Position numbers and translations under genes: made by a program. Below, in pieces: positions 42,627-52,680 of a DNA stretch of 64,000 bases (position 1 is its first letter; the number at the start of each line of letters is the position of its first letter). Source of the DNA: Kriegella sp965368185 (GTDB lineage Bacteria > Bacteroidota > Bacteroidia > Flavobacteriales > Flavobacteriaceae); NCBI GenBank assembly GCA_965368185.1, contig CBDULZ010000002.1:62001-126000 (forward strand), given 5' to 3'. The notes beneath the pieces are model-generated. The model was not told the DNA's origin and did no database searches. It saw nothing but the letters and a program-made list of their open reading frames with translations.

Positions 42627-44089
42627 TAAATTTGTTTTCGCAATCTGGCAACAGGTATGCCGAGCTGTTCGCGGTATTTGGCCACCGTTCTACGTGCGAT
42701 AGGATATCCCTTGTCCTTTAATATGGCTGCCAGTTTATCATCTGTCAACGGCTTTTTCTTTTCTTCCTTTTGGATAACCGTTTCCAATATTTTTTTGATC
42801 TCCCTCGTAGAAACATCCTCTCCCTGCTCGTTCTTCATTGACTCCGAAAAGTATTCCTTTATCAATTTCGTGCCATAAGGGGTGTCGACATATTTACTGT
42901 TGGCAACCCTGGAAACGGTCGAAACATCCATATGTATTTCGTCAGCAATATCCTTTAAGATCATAGGCCGCAAATTGCGCTCATCACCAGTCAGAAAATA
43001 CTCTTGCTGATATTGCATAATGGCGTTCATGGTGACATAGAGTGTCTGTTGACGCTGCCTAATTGCATCGATAAACCACTTTGCGGCATCTAGTTTTTGC
43101 TTTATGAACTGTACTGTATCTTTTTGTGATTTAGATTTATCTTTGGCGTCTTTATACCCTTTAAGCATATTGCTATACTCTCTCGAAACATGTAATTCGG
43201 GAGCATTTCTTCCATTTAGGGTCAGCTCGAGTTCTCCATCGACTATGCGAATGGAAAAATCAGGAACGACATGCTCGACTATACGGTTGTTTCCTGAATA
43301 TGATCCGCCTGGTTTTGGGTTTAATCGTTCAATTTCGGCAATGGCACTTTTTAATTCCTCTTCGGTAATGCCATGCTTTTGAATCAACTTTTTATAATGT
43401 TTCTTGGTGAATTGTTCAAAAGATTTTTCTAGAATGGAGGTGGCCAACTCAACACTTGGCGTTAGGTCTTTTTGCTTGAGTTGAATAATAAGACATTCTT
43501 CCAAAGACCTTGAAGCAACCCCTGGTGGATCCAATGATTGAACAATTTTTAAAACCTTTTCGATGGTTTGTTCGTCGGTATATATATTTTGGGTAAATGC
43601 AAGGTCGTCCAAAATATCGGATAATGGTCTGCGAATATATCCGCTCTCATCGACGCTCCCCACCAAAAATTCGGCGATACCCCATTCGTCATCGCTTAGA
43701 TAGACCGTATTTAGTTGGTTAATTAGGTATTGGTTAAAAGAGGTACCTGCTGCATAGGGCACATTTTTTTCTTCATCATCCGTACTATAATTATTGGCTT
43801 TGGTACGATAATCGGGTATTTCGTCATCACTGAGGTAGTCATCGATATTGATGTCTTCCGTGTTTATTTCTTCACTTCCGGCTTCGGTATCTCCTTCGTA
43901 TAGGTCATCAAATTCGTCCTCTACACTATCACTTTCCTCTTTACCCCCCTCTAGTGCTGGATTTTCTTCAAGCTCCTGTTTCAAGCGTTGTTCAAAAGCC
44001 TGCGTAGGCAATTGAATCAACTTCATCAACTGAATTTGCTGAGGAGATAGTTTTTGGGATAATTTAAATTGTAAATGTTGTTTCAGCAT
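42626..44089 (-). CDS. rpoN: RNA polymerase sigma-54 factor
   Basis: This 487-residue protein has the Gln/Leu-rich region I (LSPQQIQLMKLIQLPTQAFE), an acidic region II rich in Asp and Glu, and a core-binding domain with DPPGVASRSLEECLIIQLKQ. DEIHMDVSTVSRVANSKYV is the helix-turn-helix, and the C-terminal RpoN box is present as ARRTVAKYREQLGIPVARLR. It directs transcription from -24/-12 promoters with enhancer-binding ATPases. It is in one operon with asnS upstream (42 bases) and a membrane protein downstream (one-base overlap). Confidence 0.96.
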   Translation of the reverse strand: MLKQHLQFKLSQKLSPQQIQLMKLIQLPTQAFEQRLKQELEENPALEGGKEESDSVEDEFDDLYEGDTEAGSEEINTEDINIDDYLSDDEIPDYRTKANNYSTDDEEKNVPYAAGTSFNQYLINQLNTVYLSDDEWGIAEFLVGSVDESGYIRRPLSDILDDLAFTQNIYTDEQTIEKVLKIVQSLDPPGVASRSLEECLIIQLKQKDLTPSVELATSILEKSFEQFTKKHYKKLIQKHGITEEELKSAIAEIERLNPKPGGSYSGNNRIVEHVVPDFSIRIVDGELELTLNGRNAPELHVSREYSNMLKGYKDAKDKSKSQKDTVQFIKQKLDAAKWFIDAIRQRQQTLYVTMNAIMQYQQEYFLTGDERNLRPMILKDIADEIHMDVSTVSRVANSKYVDTPYGTKLIKEYFSESMKNEQGEDVSTREIKKILETVIQKEEKKKPLTDDKLAAILKDKGYPIARRTVAKYREQLGIPVARLRKQI

Positions 44090-44131
44090 AGAGTTTGAAT
44101 TCTACTTCTCCCTAAAGTTAAAAAATCAATT

Positions 44132-45565
44132 TTAAAATTCCGCATTTTGCGGTGTTCGTGGAAAAGGTATTACATCTCGTATATTGCCCATACCCGTTGC
44201 AAACAGTACAAGTCGTTCGAAACCGAGTCCGAAACCACTATGGACTGCCGTGCCAAACTTTCGAAGGTCTAAATACCACCATAGTTCTTTCTCATCGATG
44301 CCCAATGCCGCCATTTTTTCCTTAAGTATATCTAATCGTTCTTCACGTTGCGATCCCCCAACAATTTCACCGATTCCGGGAAAAAGGATATCCATTGCAC
44401 GAACTGTTTTTCCATCTTCATTTAAACGCATATAAAATGCCTTTATTTTCGCTGGGTAGTCAAATAAGATAACGGGGCACTTAAAATGTTTTTCGACCAA
44501 AAAACGCTCGTGCTCACTCTGTAGGTCTGCACCCCATTCGTTTATAGGATATTTAAATTTTTTCTTTTTATTGGGTTTGCTATTTCTGAGTATATCAATG
44601 GCTTCCGTGTAAGTAACCCTTTTAAAATTGTTTTCTACGATAAACCGTAACTTTTCTAGCAATGCCATTTCACTACGCTCGGCCTGTGGCTTTGTCTTTT
44701 CTTCATCAAACAGTCTTTTCTCTAAAAATTTGAGGTCTTCTTCGCAGTTGTCCAAAATATATTGGATTACGTTTTTGATAAAATCCTCGGCGAGGTCCAT
44801 GTTATCGTCAAGGTTGTAAAAGGCCATTTCAGGTTCGATCATCCAAAATTCGGCCAAATGTCTCGAAGTATTGGAGTTTTCTGCCCTAAAGGTAGGGCCA
44901 AAAGTATATACTTTGCCCAGTGCCATGGCATAAGCCTCGGCTTCCAATTGTCCGGAAACCGTTAAATTGGTCTCTTTGCCAAAAAAATCTTCTTTGTAAT
45001 TTACATCTCCTGCTTCGGTCAACGGTGGGTTTTTGTCATCCAATGTAGTCACCCGAAACATTTCACCGGCTCCTTCAGCGTCAGAACCCGTGATAATGGG
45101 TGCATGGAAATAGTAGAACCCATTCTGGCGAAAATATTGATGAATCGCAAAGGATAATGCCGACCTTACGCGCATTACGGCAGCGAAGGTGTTGGTGCGC
45201 ACTCTTAGGTGTGCTTTTTCCCGTAAGAACTCCAACGAATGCTTTTTGGGCTGTATAGGGTAGGTCTCGGGATCGGCGCTACCGTGAACCACGATGTCGA
45301 CAGTTTGAATTTCAACATTTTGACCTTTACCCTGACTTTCTACTAGTGTTCCTTTGACTTTAATGGCGGCACCGGTAGCAATCTGCTTTAAGAGGTTTTC
45401 GTCAAACTTTTCAAAGTCGACTACACATTGAATATTATTGAGGGTCGACCCATCGTTGAGGGCGATAAAACGATTGCTTCGAAAGGTTTTTACCCATCCG
45501 TTTATTTCAACCTCCTGCAGCACGGGAGCTGTTGTAAGTAGTTCTTTTACGCTAAGTGACATCAT
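44132..45565 (-). CDS. asnS: Asparaginyl-tRNA synthetase
   Basis: This 477-residue class II synthetase has an N-terminal OB-fold (EINGWVKTFRSNRFIALNDG). Motif 1 lies around RVRSALSFAIHQYFRQNGFY. Motif 2 is TFGPTFRAENSNTSRHLAEF, with WMIEPEMAFYN after it. Motif 3 is GFGLGFERLVLFATGMGNIR. The presence of true AsnRS means Asn-tRNA is charged directly. It starts the asnS-rpoN-membrane protein operon. Two adjacent ATGs (45565 and 45562) are equally possible starts. Confidence 0.97.
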   Translation of the reverse strand: MMSLSVKELLTTAPVLQEVEINGWVKTFRSNRFIALNDGSTLNNIQCVVDFEKFDENLLKQIATGAAIKVKGTLVESQGKGQNVEIQTVDIVVHGSADPETYPIQPKKHSLEFLREKAHLRVRTNTFAAVMRVRSALSFAIHQYFRQNGFYYFHAPIITGSDAEGAGEMFRVTTLDDKNPPLTEAGDVNYKEDFFGKETNLTVSGQLEAEAYAMALGKVYTFGPTFRAENSNTSRHLAEFWMIEPEMAFYNLDDNMDLAEDFIKNVIQYILDNCEEDLKFLEKRLFDEEKTKPQAERSEMALLEKLRFIVENNFKRVTYTEAIDILRNSKPNKKKKFKYPINEWGADLQSEHERFLVEKHFKCPVILFDYPAKIKAFYMRLNEDGKTVRAMDILFPGIGEIVGGSQREERLDILKEKMAALGIDEKELWWYLDLRKFGTAVHSGFGLGFERLVLFATGMGNIRDVIPFPRTPQNAEF

Positions 45566-45591
45566 TTTAAATCAAATCGGAATTAGATTGG

Positions 45592-45599
45592 CAAAGATA
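45592..45599 (-). promoter_or_regulatory. Candidate -7 element for the asnS-rpoN operon
   Basis: Read on the minus strand this is TATCTTTG, a full TAnnTTTG match, 26 bases before the asnS ATG. No clear TTTG box lies 19-20 bases upstream. Confidence 0.55.
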
Positions 45600-45655
45600 A
45601 CTTTTTGATAAAAAGAATCGAAGTATATATGGTATAATAGCTAATCTGAAAACTA

Positions 45656-48055
45656 TTACTTTTCGGAATCGTTTATTTCGATTTCTTCTTTTGGTAGGAT
45701 ATCGATCTGCGGTTTTTTAAGTACTTCCTTATTCGCAATATTTCGCTCTAAAGAGAGTAACAGTGAGGGGAGTAGAATAAGGTTCGCCAACATTGCAAAA
45801 AGCAGTGTCGCCGAAACCAAAGCCCCCAAAGCAACCGTGCCTCCAAAGTTGGAAATCACAAAGACCGAAAAACCGAAAAAGAGTACGATCGAGGTGTAGA
45901 ACATACTGACCCCAGTTTCCCTCAAGGCGGCATAGACCGACTTTTGGATACGCCATTTGTTGGCGATAAGTTCTTGCCGGTATTTCGCCAAAAAGTGAAT
46001 GGTGTCGTCGACAGATATCCCAAAGGCGATGCTAAATACCAAGATAGTAGATGGTTTTATGGGAACTCCTGCGAAACCCATGACCCCAGCTGTAACGACC
46101 AAGGGAAGTAAATTGGGAATCAGTGAAATAACAATCATTCGAAAGGAGCGGAACAAGTAGGCCATAAACAAGGCAATCAATCCGATTGCCAATGCCAATG
46201 ACATCACGAGGTTTTTTACCAGATATTTGGTTCCCTTTAAAAATAGTAGCGCACTACCCGTCATATACACTTCATAGCGGTCAGGTGGAAAGTATTTATC
46301 GATGTTTTCTTTAAGCTTGGCTTCGATAGTTTCCATGCGCGAAGTCTTCACGTCTTTCATAAATGTCGTGATTCGGGCAGTTTGTCCGGTACTATCTACA
46401 AAATTTTTAAGCAGGTTGCTATTGCTCGATGATTTTCGGGCAACATCCATAATGAAATTATTTTCTTGGGTCGTTGGCAGCTGGTAGTATTTGGGAATGC
46501 CATTGTAAAAAGCCTGTTTGGAGTATTTGACCAAATTGACGACGGAAACCGGCTTTGATAATTCCGGTATTTCTTCGATTACATCGCCCAATTGATCCAT
46601 GCTTTTAAGGGTTGAAGACTTTAAAACACCATTGGGCCGTTTGGTGTCGACAACGATTTCTACGGGCATAATACCATCGAACTCTTGTTCAAAAAACCGA
46701 ATATCCTTGAAAAAACCGGCATTTTTTGGCATGTCTTCAATGGGACTTCCTGAGATATCGATTTGATATATGCCAATTATACTGACTACTAAAAGAATTA
46801 TCGAGACAATATAAACTGAGATCCGACTTTCCCGAACAATGCGTTCCATCCAATTTACAAAAGTATCGATCCACCTCTTGTTCAAATGTTTGAGATGCTT
46901 TGTTTTGGGCAACGACATAAAGCTATAGACGATGGGGATAATCAACAACGACAATATAAAAATGCCTATGATATTGATCGATGCCACTATACCGAATTCT
47001 TTTAGCAACTTACTATCTGTAATGATAAAAGTGGCGAAGCCGGAAGCCGTGGTCATGTTGGTCATTAGAGTGGCATTCCCAATTTTCGAAATGACACGTT
47101 GTAATGAAAGTGCCTGATTACCATGTTTCTTTACTTCCTGTTGGTACTTGTTGATTAAGAAGATACAGTTGGGTATACCGATAACGATGATCAATGGAGG
47201 AATCAATGCGGTTAAGACTGTTATCTCATATTGCAAAAGGCCTAAAAAACCAAAAGCCCACATAACCCCTACGATGACTACGCCCATCGATATGAATGTG
47301 GCTCGAAAGCTTCTAAAGAAAAAGAAAAAAATCAATGAGGTAACACCCAAAGCGGCCAGAATGAATTTACCGATCTCATCAATGATATTTTGGGAGTTCA
47401 TGGTGCGTATATAGGGCATACCCGATACGTGCATGTCTAAACCTGTATCCTCTTCGAAATCTGTAATTAAATTGGTCAAATCACGCAATATAAAGTCTTT
47501 TCGTACCGACGTATTTACGATGTCCTTATCGAGATTCGCAATAGTTCGTATGGTGCCACTCTCTTTATTGAACAACAGGCGGTTGTAAAAAGGTAGGTCA
47601 TTGAACAAGTGCCTTCTTAGGCTGTCAACTCCCTGCTCGGTATCCAATTTTGACTTAATTAGGGGTTCAAGAACAAATTGATTTTTATCCTTATCCCGTA
47701 CCAACTCTTGTAGATTATCTGTGGAAAGTACAAAATCAACTTCGGGGAAAGCATCGACTTGTTTGCTGAATTTGTTCCACCTCTTGAAGTTTTCCGGAGT
47801 GAACAGCGCACTGTCTTTAACAGCGAATACAATGGCATTGCCTTCTTCGCCAAACTCTTTTAAAAACGATTGATATTCAATATTTACCGGATGGTCGTCA
47901 GGTAATAAATTGGTTTGGGAGTTGCTGAACCGCATATTTTCCCATTGCAAGCCCAAAAAGACGGTAAAGCCTGCAATCAGAACTAATATTAAAATCCTGT
48001 TTCTTAGGATTATCCGCGCTGTTGCTTCCCAAAAACCCTTTGTTAATTTTGCCAC
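45656..48055 (-). CDS. RND/MMPL family exporter
   Basis: This 799-residue protein starts at a GTG and has two repeats of one leading helix, a large periplasmic loop and a five-helix bundle, as in MMPL/Patched-type RND proteins. FLGLQWENMRFSNSQTNLLP is the usual entry to the first periplasmic domain. GVTSLIFFFFFRSFRATFIS and LSLALAIGLIALFMAYLFRS begin the helix bundles. FSIAFGISVDDTIHFLAKYR has the conserved acidic residues of the proton path. Such proteins export lipids or hydrophobic compounds; the substrate is unknown. It is transcribed alone. Confidence 0.92.
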   Translation of the reverse strand: MAKLTKGFWEATARIILRNRILILVLIAGFTVFLGLQWENMRFSNSQTNLLPDDHPVNIEYQSFLKEFGEEGNAIVFAVKDSALFTPENFKRWNKFSKQVDAFPEVDFVLSTDNLQELVRDKDKNQFVLEPLIKSKLDTEQGVDSLRRHLFNDLPFYNRLLFNKESGTIRTIANLDKDIVNTSVRKDFILRDLTNLITDFEEDTGLDMHVSGMPYIRTMNSQNIIDEIGKFILAALGVTSLIFFFFFRSFRATFISMGVVIVGVMWAFGFLGLLQYEITVLTALIPPLIIVIGIPNCIFLINKYQQEVKKHGNQALSLQRVISKIGNATLMTNMTTASGFATFIITDSKLLKEFGIVASINIIGIFILSLLIIPIVYSFMSLPKTKHLKHLNKRWIDTFVNWMERIVRESRISVYIVSIILLVVSIIGIYQIDISGSPIEDMPKNAGFFKDIRFFEQEFDGIMPVEIVVDTKRPNGVLKSSTLKSMDQLGDVIEEIPELSKPVSVVNLVKYSKQAFYNGIPKYYQLPTTQENNFIMDVARKSSSNSNLLKNFVDSTGQTARITTFMKDVKTSRMETIEAKLKENIDKYFPPDRYEVYMTGSALLFLKGTKYLVKNLVMSLALAIGLIALFMAYLFRSFRMIVISLIPNLLPLVVTAGVMGFAGVPIKPSTILVFSIAFGISVDDTIHFLAKYRQELIANKWRIQKSVYAALRETGVSMFYTSIVLFFGFSVFVISNFGGTVALGALVSATLLFAMLANLILLPSLLLSLERNIANKEVLKKPQIDILPKEEIEINDSEK

Positions 48056-48075
48056 CCTAATCGTTTTTCAGTGCG

Positions 48076-48083
48076 CAAAGGTA
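48076..48083 (-). promoter_or_regulatory. Candidate -7 element for the RND gene
   Basis: On the minus strand TACCTTTG matches TAnnTTTG and lies 20 bases before the GTG start at 48055. Confidence 0.5.
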
Positions 48084-48262
48084 GAAAATGATTGTCTGTG
48101 TTCCTAAATAAGCGGAATCGAATTAAAGAGGACGGTATTAAGAACAAGAGTGGCTCGAATAGATTGTTAAATTATCCAATATACTCATCACTTCGATTCC
48201 TGAAATAGATGACTGTCGTTGATGCCGATCAGCGTCGTACTATTTTTAATAGTAGTCGGAAA

Positions 48263-48817
48263 CTAGACCTTCATGATTTCTGCCTCTTTCGCGGCTAAAA
48301 AGGCATCAATTTTTTTACTGTATTTATCAGTAAGTTCCTGTACGTCGACTTCGGCGTTTTTTTGCAAATCTTCAGAAACATCAAGGTCTCGAATTTCTTT
48401 ATTGGCATCTTGACGTGCACTTCGAACCCCTACCTTTGCATGTTCGGCCTCGGCTTTCGCCTGCTTTGTCAGCTGAATTCTACGCTCTTCGGTCAGTGGT
48501 GGAACATTGATAATGATAAGATCTCCGTTGTTCATGGGGTTGAACCCCAAGTTGGCGTTCATAATTGCTTTTTCAATTTCTTGCAACATGTTCTTTTCCC
48601 ATGGTTGTACGGAAATAGTGCGACCATCGGGAGTGTTTATGTTGGCAACTTGTGATAAAGGTGTCTGGGATCCGTAGTATTCCACCTTTACCGAAGATAG
48701 CATGGCCGGGCTGGCCTTTCCGGCGCGTATCTTTATGAATTCCCTTTCCAAATGGGTTATGGCTGCATCCATAGCCTCTTTTGTTGCGTCTAATATAAAT
48801 GTTATTTCTTCGTTCAT
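48263..48817 (-). CDS. frr: Ribosome recycling factor
   Basis: This 184-residue protein matches RRF along its length: ITHLEREFIKIRAGKASPAM near the start, VEYYGSQTPLSQVANINTPD, IQPWEKNMLQEIEKAI-type sequence in the middle, and RRIQLTKQAKAEAEHAKVGV at the tip of the helical bundle. It splits post-termination ribosomes together with EF-G. It follows pyrH by 40 bases, the classical order. The 207-base spacer downstream (48056-48262) holds only a small hairpin, TACTATT/AATAGTA at 48238-48254. Confidence 0.97.
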   Translation of the reverse strand: MNEEITFILDATKEAMDAAITHLEREFIKIRAGKASPAMLSSVKVEYYGSQTPLSQVANINTPDGRTISVQPWEKNMLQEIEKAIMNANLGFNPMNNGDLIIINVPPLTEERRIQLTKQAKAEAEHAKVGVRSARQDANKEIRDLDVSEDLQKNAEVDVQELTDKYSKKIDAFLAAKEAEIMKV

Positions 48818-48857
48818 AATCTGAATTTTAAAACCAAACTAACAAAAATTAAACCAA

Positions 48858-49565
48858 TTAGAGGTTTACTACCGTCCCAATGTTTTCACCATCCACCAGT
48901 TTAAGTAAATTTCCTTTTTTGTTCATATCGAAAACTACAATGGGCAAATTGTTTTCTTGGCTTAATGTGAAGGCTGTTGTATCCATAACTTTCAACCCCT
49001 TTCGTAAAACTTCGTTGAAGGAAATGGAATCGAATTTTGTGGCAGTTTTATCTTTTTCGGGGTCAGAGGTATAAATTCCATCTACACGTGTTCCTTTTAG
49101 GATAACATCGGCTTCGACTTCAATAGCTCGAAGTACCGCAGCGGAGTCAGTAGTGAAATATGGGTTTCCTGTTCCACCACCGAAAATAACGACTCTGCCT
49201 TTTTCGAGATGCCTCATGGCTCTACGTCGAATAAAGGGCTCGGCCACTTCGTTAATTTTTATGGCTGATTGCAATCGGGTTTGTACCCCTTTGATTTCTA
49301 ATGCGCTTTGTAGTGCGAGACCATTTATGACCGTAGCAAGCATTCCCATATGGTCGCCCTGTACTCTGTCCATTCCTGTAGCAGCCCCTGCAAGGCCCCT
49401 GAAAATATTACCTCCGCCAATAACTATGGCAACTTCAATACCTTTGTCGACTACCTCTTTGATTTCATCGGCATATTCCTCCAACCTTTTGGAGTCAATA
49501 CCATATTGTTTCTCGCCCATCAGGGCTTCTCCACTAAGTTTCAAAAGTATTCTTTTGTATTGCAT
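48858..49565 (-). CDS. pyrH: UMP kinase
   Basis: The ATG at 49565 was chosen over 49610 because it begins the family's normal N-terminus (MQYKRILLKLSGEALMG), giving 235 residues. VAIVIGGGNIFRGLAGAATG is the phosphate-binding loop. GVQTRLQSAIKINEVAEPFI and GGGTGNPYFTTDSAAVLRA bind nucleotide, and DVILKGTRVDGIYTSDPEKD is typical of bacterial PyrH. It makes UDP from UMP. It lies in the pyrH-frr pair; the rest of the usual rpsB-tsf-pyrH-frr string is separated here by the M61 gene. Confidence 0.97.
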   Translation of the reverse strand: MQYKRILLKLSGEALMGEKQYGIDSKRLEEYADEIKEVVDKGIEVAIVIGGGNIFRGLAGAATGMDRVQGDHMGMLATVINGLALQSALEIKGVQTRLQSAIKINEVAEPFIRRRAMRHLEKGRVVIFGGGTGNPYFTTDSAAVLRAIEVEADVILKGTRVDGIYTSDPEKDKTATKFDSISFNEVLRKGLKVMDTTAFTLSQENNLPIVVFDMNKKGNLLKLVDGENIGTVVNL

Positions 49566-49584
49566 GCCGTGTTTTTGTTTCTGG

Positions 49585-49592
49585 CAAAAATA
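49585..49592 (-). promoter_or_regulatory. Candidate -7 element for pyrH-frr
   Basis: The minus strand reads TATTTTTG, a full TAnnTTTG match, 19 bases before ATG 49565. If used, the leader would exclude the upstream start at 49610, supporting the shorter protein. Confidence 0.5.
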
Positions 49593-49743
49593 ATCAAAAA
49601 AATTTAGCACGCACCTTCTACTTAGTCCTTATATGAACCTTAATTATTTGCTAATGTTGAGGGTAGGTTTTATTTTATTTTATATTCTTGCAACACCAAA
49701 AAAAGGAAGATGTTTCCTACTTATGTAATTTAAAGATATAACT

Positions 49744-51615
49744 ATGAAGAGATTGCTGGTGTTATCCCTTGTGGGAATGTTGGTTTATGGATGCGGATCG
49801 ACAAAAGGTTTGATTTCAGCTGATAAGGCACCCATAGCTGTGGTTATGGACTTGGTCAATGTAAAGGATGATAAGGTCAGGGTAGAGGTAGACCCTGGGG
49901 CGTTTGGAACAGACCGTGTTTCATTTTATATTCCGAAAACGGTTCCGGGTACCTATAGTACCGATAACTATGGAAAATATATCGAACAGTTCCTGGCTTT
50001 GGACTATAATGGAAAAGAATTGCCAGTTTCTAAAATTGATGATAATACTTGGGGCATCTCGAGTGGAAAGTCACTTGATAAGGTGGTTTATTATGTGAAT
50101 GATACTTATGATACCGAGACAGAAGTGGACGACCCCGTATTTTCTCCTTCGGGCACCAATATTCTGGCAGGAGAAAATTTTATGTTGAACCTACATGGAT
50201 TTGTAGGGTATTTTGGTGGGTTAAAGGAAGTGCCTTATGAACTGAAAATCAACAAACCGGCCGATTTAGTGGCAACGACGTCATTGACAAAAAATTCAGG
50301 TACTCAAACCGAAGTTACATCGGATACTTTTTTTGCGGAGCGTTATTTTGAGGTTATCGATAATCCGATTTTGTATGCCAAATCCAATATCGAATCTTTC
50401 AAAATCAATGATATCACTGTAACTTTGAGTGTATATTCTCCAAATGAGCTCTATACGGCCGCCAGCTTGAGAGATCGAATGGAGAAAATGATGGCGGCAC
50501 AAAAGGCTTTCTTAGGCGATATTGATGGCACTAAAAAGTACAACATCATGTTGTATTTAAGTACTATGGAGCCCGACGATGCTACTGGTTTTGGGGCTCT
50601 GGAGCATCATACTTCAACGGTTGTAGTGTTGCCGGAAGCAATGACTAAGGAACGATTGGAACAGGCCATGGTGGATGTGGTGTCCCATGAATTTTTCCAT
50701 ATCGTTACACCTTTGAACGTACATTCGGAAGAGGTTCAGTATTTTGACTTCAACGATCCTAAGATGTCACAGCATTTATGGATGTACGAGGGAACAACAG
50801 AATACTTTGCCAATCTATTTCAGATACAACAGGGTTTAATCGATGAAGTTGAATTTTATCAGCGAATTATGGATAAGATAAGCAACGCCAAATCATATGA
50901 TGACACCATGTCTTTCACTGAAATGAGCAAGAATATTTTGAGCGAACCATATGATAAGAATTATGCCAATGTGTATGAGAAAGGCGCTTTGATCAATATG
51001 GCTCTTGATCTCACCCTTCGGGAACTAAGCAATGGAGAAAAGGGAGTCTTGTGGTTGATGAAAGAACTTTCTAAGAAATACGGGAATAACACCCCTTTTA
51101 AAGACGGCAAGTTGATTGATGAAATCGTAAAAATGACTTATCCTGAAATACGTACGTTTTTCGACAAACACGTAATCGGTAACACGCCCATTGATTACAA
51201 CAGCTATTTCGAAAAGGTCGGATTGACTACTTCCAATGAAAAACAACAGTCCGGATATTTCTTGAATGGAGAAGTTCCTTTTATAGATGTTGATCAGGCG
51301 AACAATAATGCCGTTTTTATAAGAAGAGGAATAGAATTAAACAGTTTTCTGTCCGATTTAGGGGCTCAAGGTGGTGACGTTATTAAGAGTATCAACGGAA
51401 ACGCAATAAACTTAGAGACTATTCGACCCATTATCGGTGAAAGTTTTGGTTGGACGCCCGAAACCGAAATCAATATGGTTTTAAAGCGTGGTGAGGAAGA
51501 AATTGCCGTTTCTAGGAAAGTAGGTTCACCTACTTTAAACGTCGAAGCCATTGTCCCGCAAGAAAACGTTAGTGAGCGAAAATCAGTGCTGAGGGAGGCT
51601 TGGCTAAAAGGGTAG
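49744..51615 (+). CDS. M61 family metallopeptidase with PDZ domain, lipoprotein
   Basis: This 623-residue protein has a lipoprotein leader (MKRLLVLSLVGMLVYGCGS). An N-terminal beta domain with SFYIPKTVPGTYSTDNYGKY is typical of glycyl aminopeptidases of family M61. The zinc site is VSHEFFHIVTPLNVHS near residue 316, with the third ligand in WMYEGTTEYFANL. A PDZ domain lies near the C-terminus (LGAQGGDVIKSINGNAIN). M61 enzymes prefer N-terminal Gly or Ala peptides. A cell-envelope location is inferred from the lipobox. It is divergent from pyrH and convergent with tsf. Confidence 0.93.
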   Translation: MKRLLVLSLVGMLVYGCGSTKGLISADKAPIAVVMDLVNVKDDKVRVEVDPGAFGTDRVSFYIPKTVPGTYSTDNYGKYIEQFLALDYNGKELPVSKIDDNTWGISSGKSLDKVVYYVNDTYDTETEVDDPVFSPSGTNILAGENFMLNLHGFVGYFGGLKEVPYELKINKPADLVATTSLTKNSGTQTEVTSDTFFAERYFEVIDNPILYAKSNIESFKINDITVTLSVYSPNELYTAASLRDRMEKMMAAQKAFLGDIDGTKKYNIMLYLSTMEPDDATGFGALEHHTSTVVVLPEAMTKERLEQAMVDVVSHEFFHIVTPLNVHSEEVQYFDFNDPKMSQHLWMYEGTTEYFANLFQIQQGLIDEVEFYQRIMDKISNAKSYDDTMSFTEMSKNILSEPYDKNYANVYEKGALINMALDLTLRELSNGEKGVLWLMKELSKKYGNNTPFKDGKLIDEIVKMTYPEIRTFFDKHVIGNTPIDYNSYFEKVGLTTSNEKQQSGYFLNGEVPFIDVDQANNNAVFIRRGIELNSFLSDLGAQGGDVIKSINGNAINLETIRPIIGESFGWTPETEINMVLKRGEEEIAVSRKVGSPTLNVEAIVPQENVSERKSVLREAWLKG

Positions 51616-51776
51616 GAAGCAAAGGTTTCTTTAAAACAAGAAGCTGCTCATAATTTGAGCGGTGTTTTTGTTCAATATTGCCCAAATTTACAAAGATGAA
51701 TATCAGTAATATCAAAGGGCTGCCATCCGAAGTTGAATAGGAAAGGCTGTTTGAACAGCCAGTTGTGAATTATCAA

Positions 51777-51812
51777 AAAAAAAAGCTCGACCATATGGTC
51801 GAGCTTTTTTTT
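51777..51812. terminator. Bidirectional terminator between the M61 gene and tsf
   Basis: AAAAAAAAGCTCGACC and GGTCGAGCTTTTTTTT form a 16-base-pair stem around ATAT; the stem-loop is a perfect palindrome with long A and T runs on both sides. It lies 27 bases after the tsf stop and 162 after the M61 stop. A weaker M61-proximal hairpin, GCTCA/TGAGC, is at 51646-51660. Confidence 0.9.
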
Positions 51813-51838
51813 ATATAGTATATAGGTTTTGTAAAACG

Positions 51839-52663
51839 TTAACCTAAAGCAACCCTTTTGAATCCGGTTACTTTTAAATCGGAGTTTACTGATTTTACAT
51901 ATTGGGCAACACTTTGTTTGCTATCTTTAATGAAATCTTGGTTCACCAAAGTATTGTCTTTAAAAAAACGCTTTAATTTTCCTTTGGCAATATTATCCAA
52001 CATAGCCTCTGGTTTACCTTCTTGGCGCAATTGATCTTTGGCAATTTCGATTTCCTTATCGATTACCGATTGGTCTACGCCTTCTTCATTCAATGCTACG
52101 GGGTTCATAGCCGCGGCCTGCATAGCTACATCTTTGGCAACAACTTCAGCACCATCGACTGCAGCGGAAAGCCCTACCAAAGTGGCAATTTTGTTACCTG
52201 CGTGAATATATGATCCAATAAACGGAGCACTTAGTTTGCTAAAGCTCCCGATTTCTATTTTCTCACCGATTACGCCAGTTTGTTCGGTTAATTTTTCTTG
52301 GACACTCAATCCCTTAAAATCAGCGGCCAGAAATGCTTCTTTGTTATCAAATCCCAAAGCCAATTCGGCCAATTCGTTGGCCAAAGTAACAAAACTGTCA
52401 TTTTTGGCTACGAAGTCGGTCTCGCAATTCAAGGAGATAGCAACACCTTCGTTATTTGAAGCATTTACTTTGGCAATAGCTGCACCTTCCGAAGATTCTC
52501 GATCGGCTCTCTTTGCTGCTACTTTTTGTCCTTTTTTACGAAGAATTTCGATTGCCTTTTCGAAATCTCCATCTGCCTCGACCAGTGCATTTTTGCAGTC
52601 CATCATTCCGGCACCAGTGGTCTTCCTTAATTTGTTTACTTCTGCGGCGGTAATTTTAGCCAT
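51839..52663 (-). CDS. tsf: Translation elongation factor Ts
   Basis: This 274-residue protein starts with the EF-Ts signature KLRKTTGAGMMDCKNALVEA and KAIEILRKKGQKVAAKRADR. ISLNCETDFVAKNDSF leads into the core domain, and YIHAGNKIATLVGLSA with MQAAAMNPVALNEEGVD follows. EF-Ts recycles EF-Tu by nucleotide exchange. It is downstream of rpsB by 83 bases, with a hairpin in between, and is the last gene before the bidirectional terminator. Confidence 0.97.
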   Translation of the reverse strand: MAKITAAEVNKLRKTTGAGMMDCKNALVEADGDFEKAIEILRKKGQKVAAKRADRESSEGAAIAKVNASNNEGVAISLNCETDFVAKNDSFVTLANELAELALGFDNKEAFLAADFKGLSVQEKLTEQTGVIGEKIEIGSFSKLSAPFIGSYIHAGNKIATLVGLSAAVDGAEVVAKDVAMQAAAMNPVALNEEGVDQSVIDKEIEIAKDQLRQEGKPEAMLDNIAKGKLKRFFKDNTLVNQDFIKDSKQSVAQYVKSVNSDLKVTGFKRVALG

Positions 52664-52680
52664 TTTATTTTGTTTTTTTA

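Noticed and set aside
48238..48254. Hairpin TACTATT/AATAGTA downstream of frr as a terminator
   Set aside because: The stem is short and AT-only and no U-run follows on the minus strand.
51683..51716. Promoter-like boxes on the minus strand behind the M61 gene
   Set aside because: Spacing is 22 bases and it would drive only antisense RNA into the M61 gene; chance is likely in AT-rich spacer DNA.
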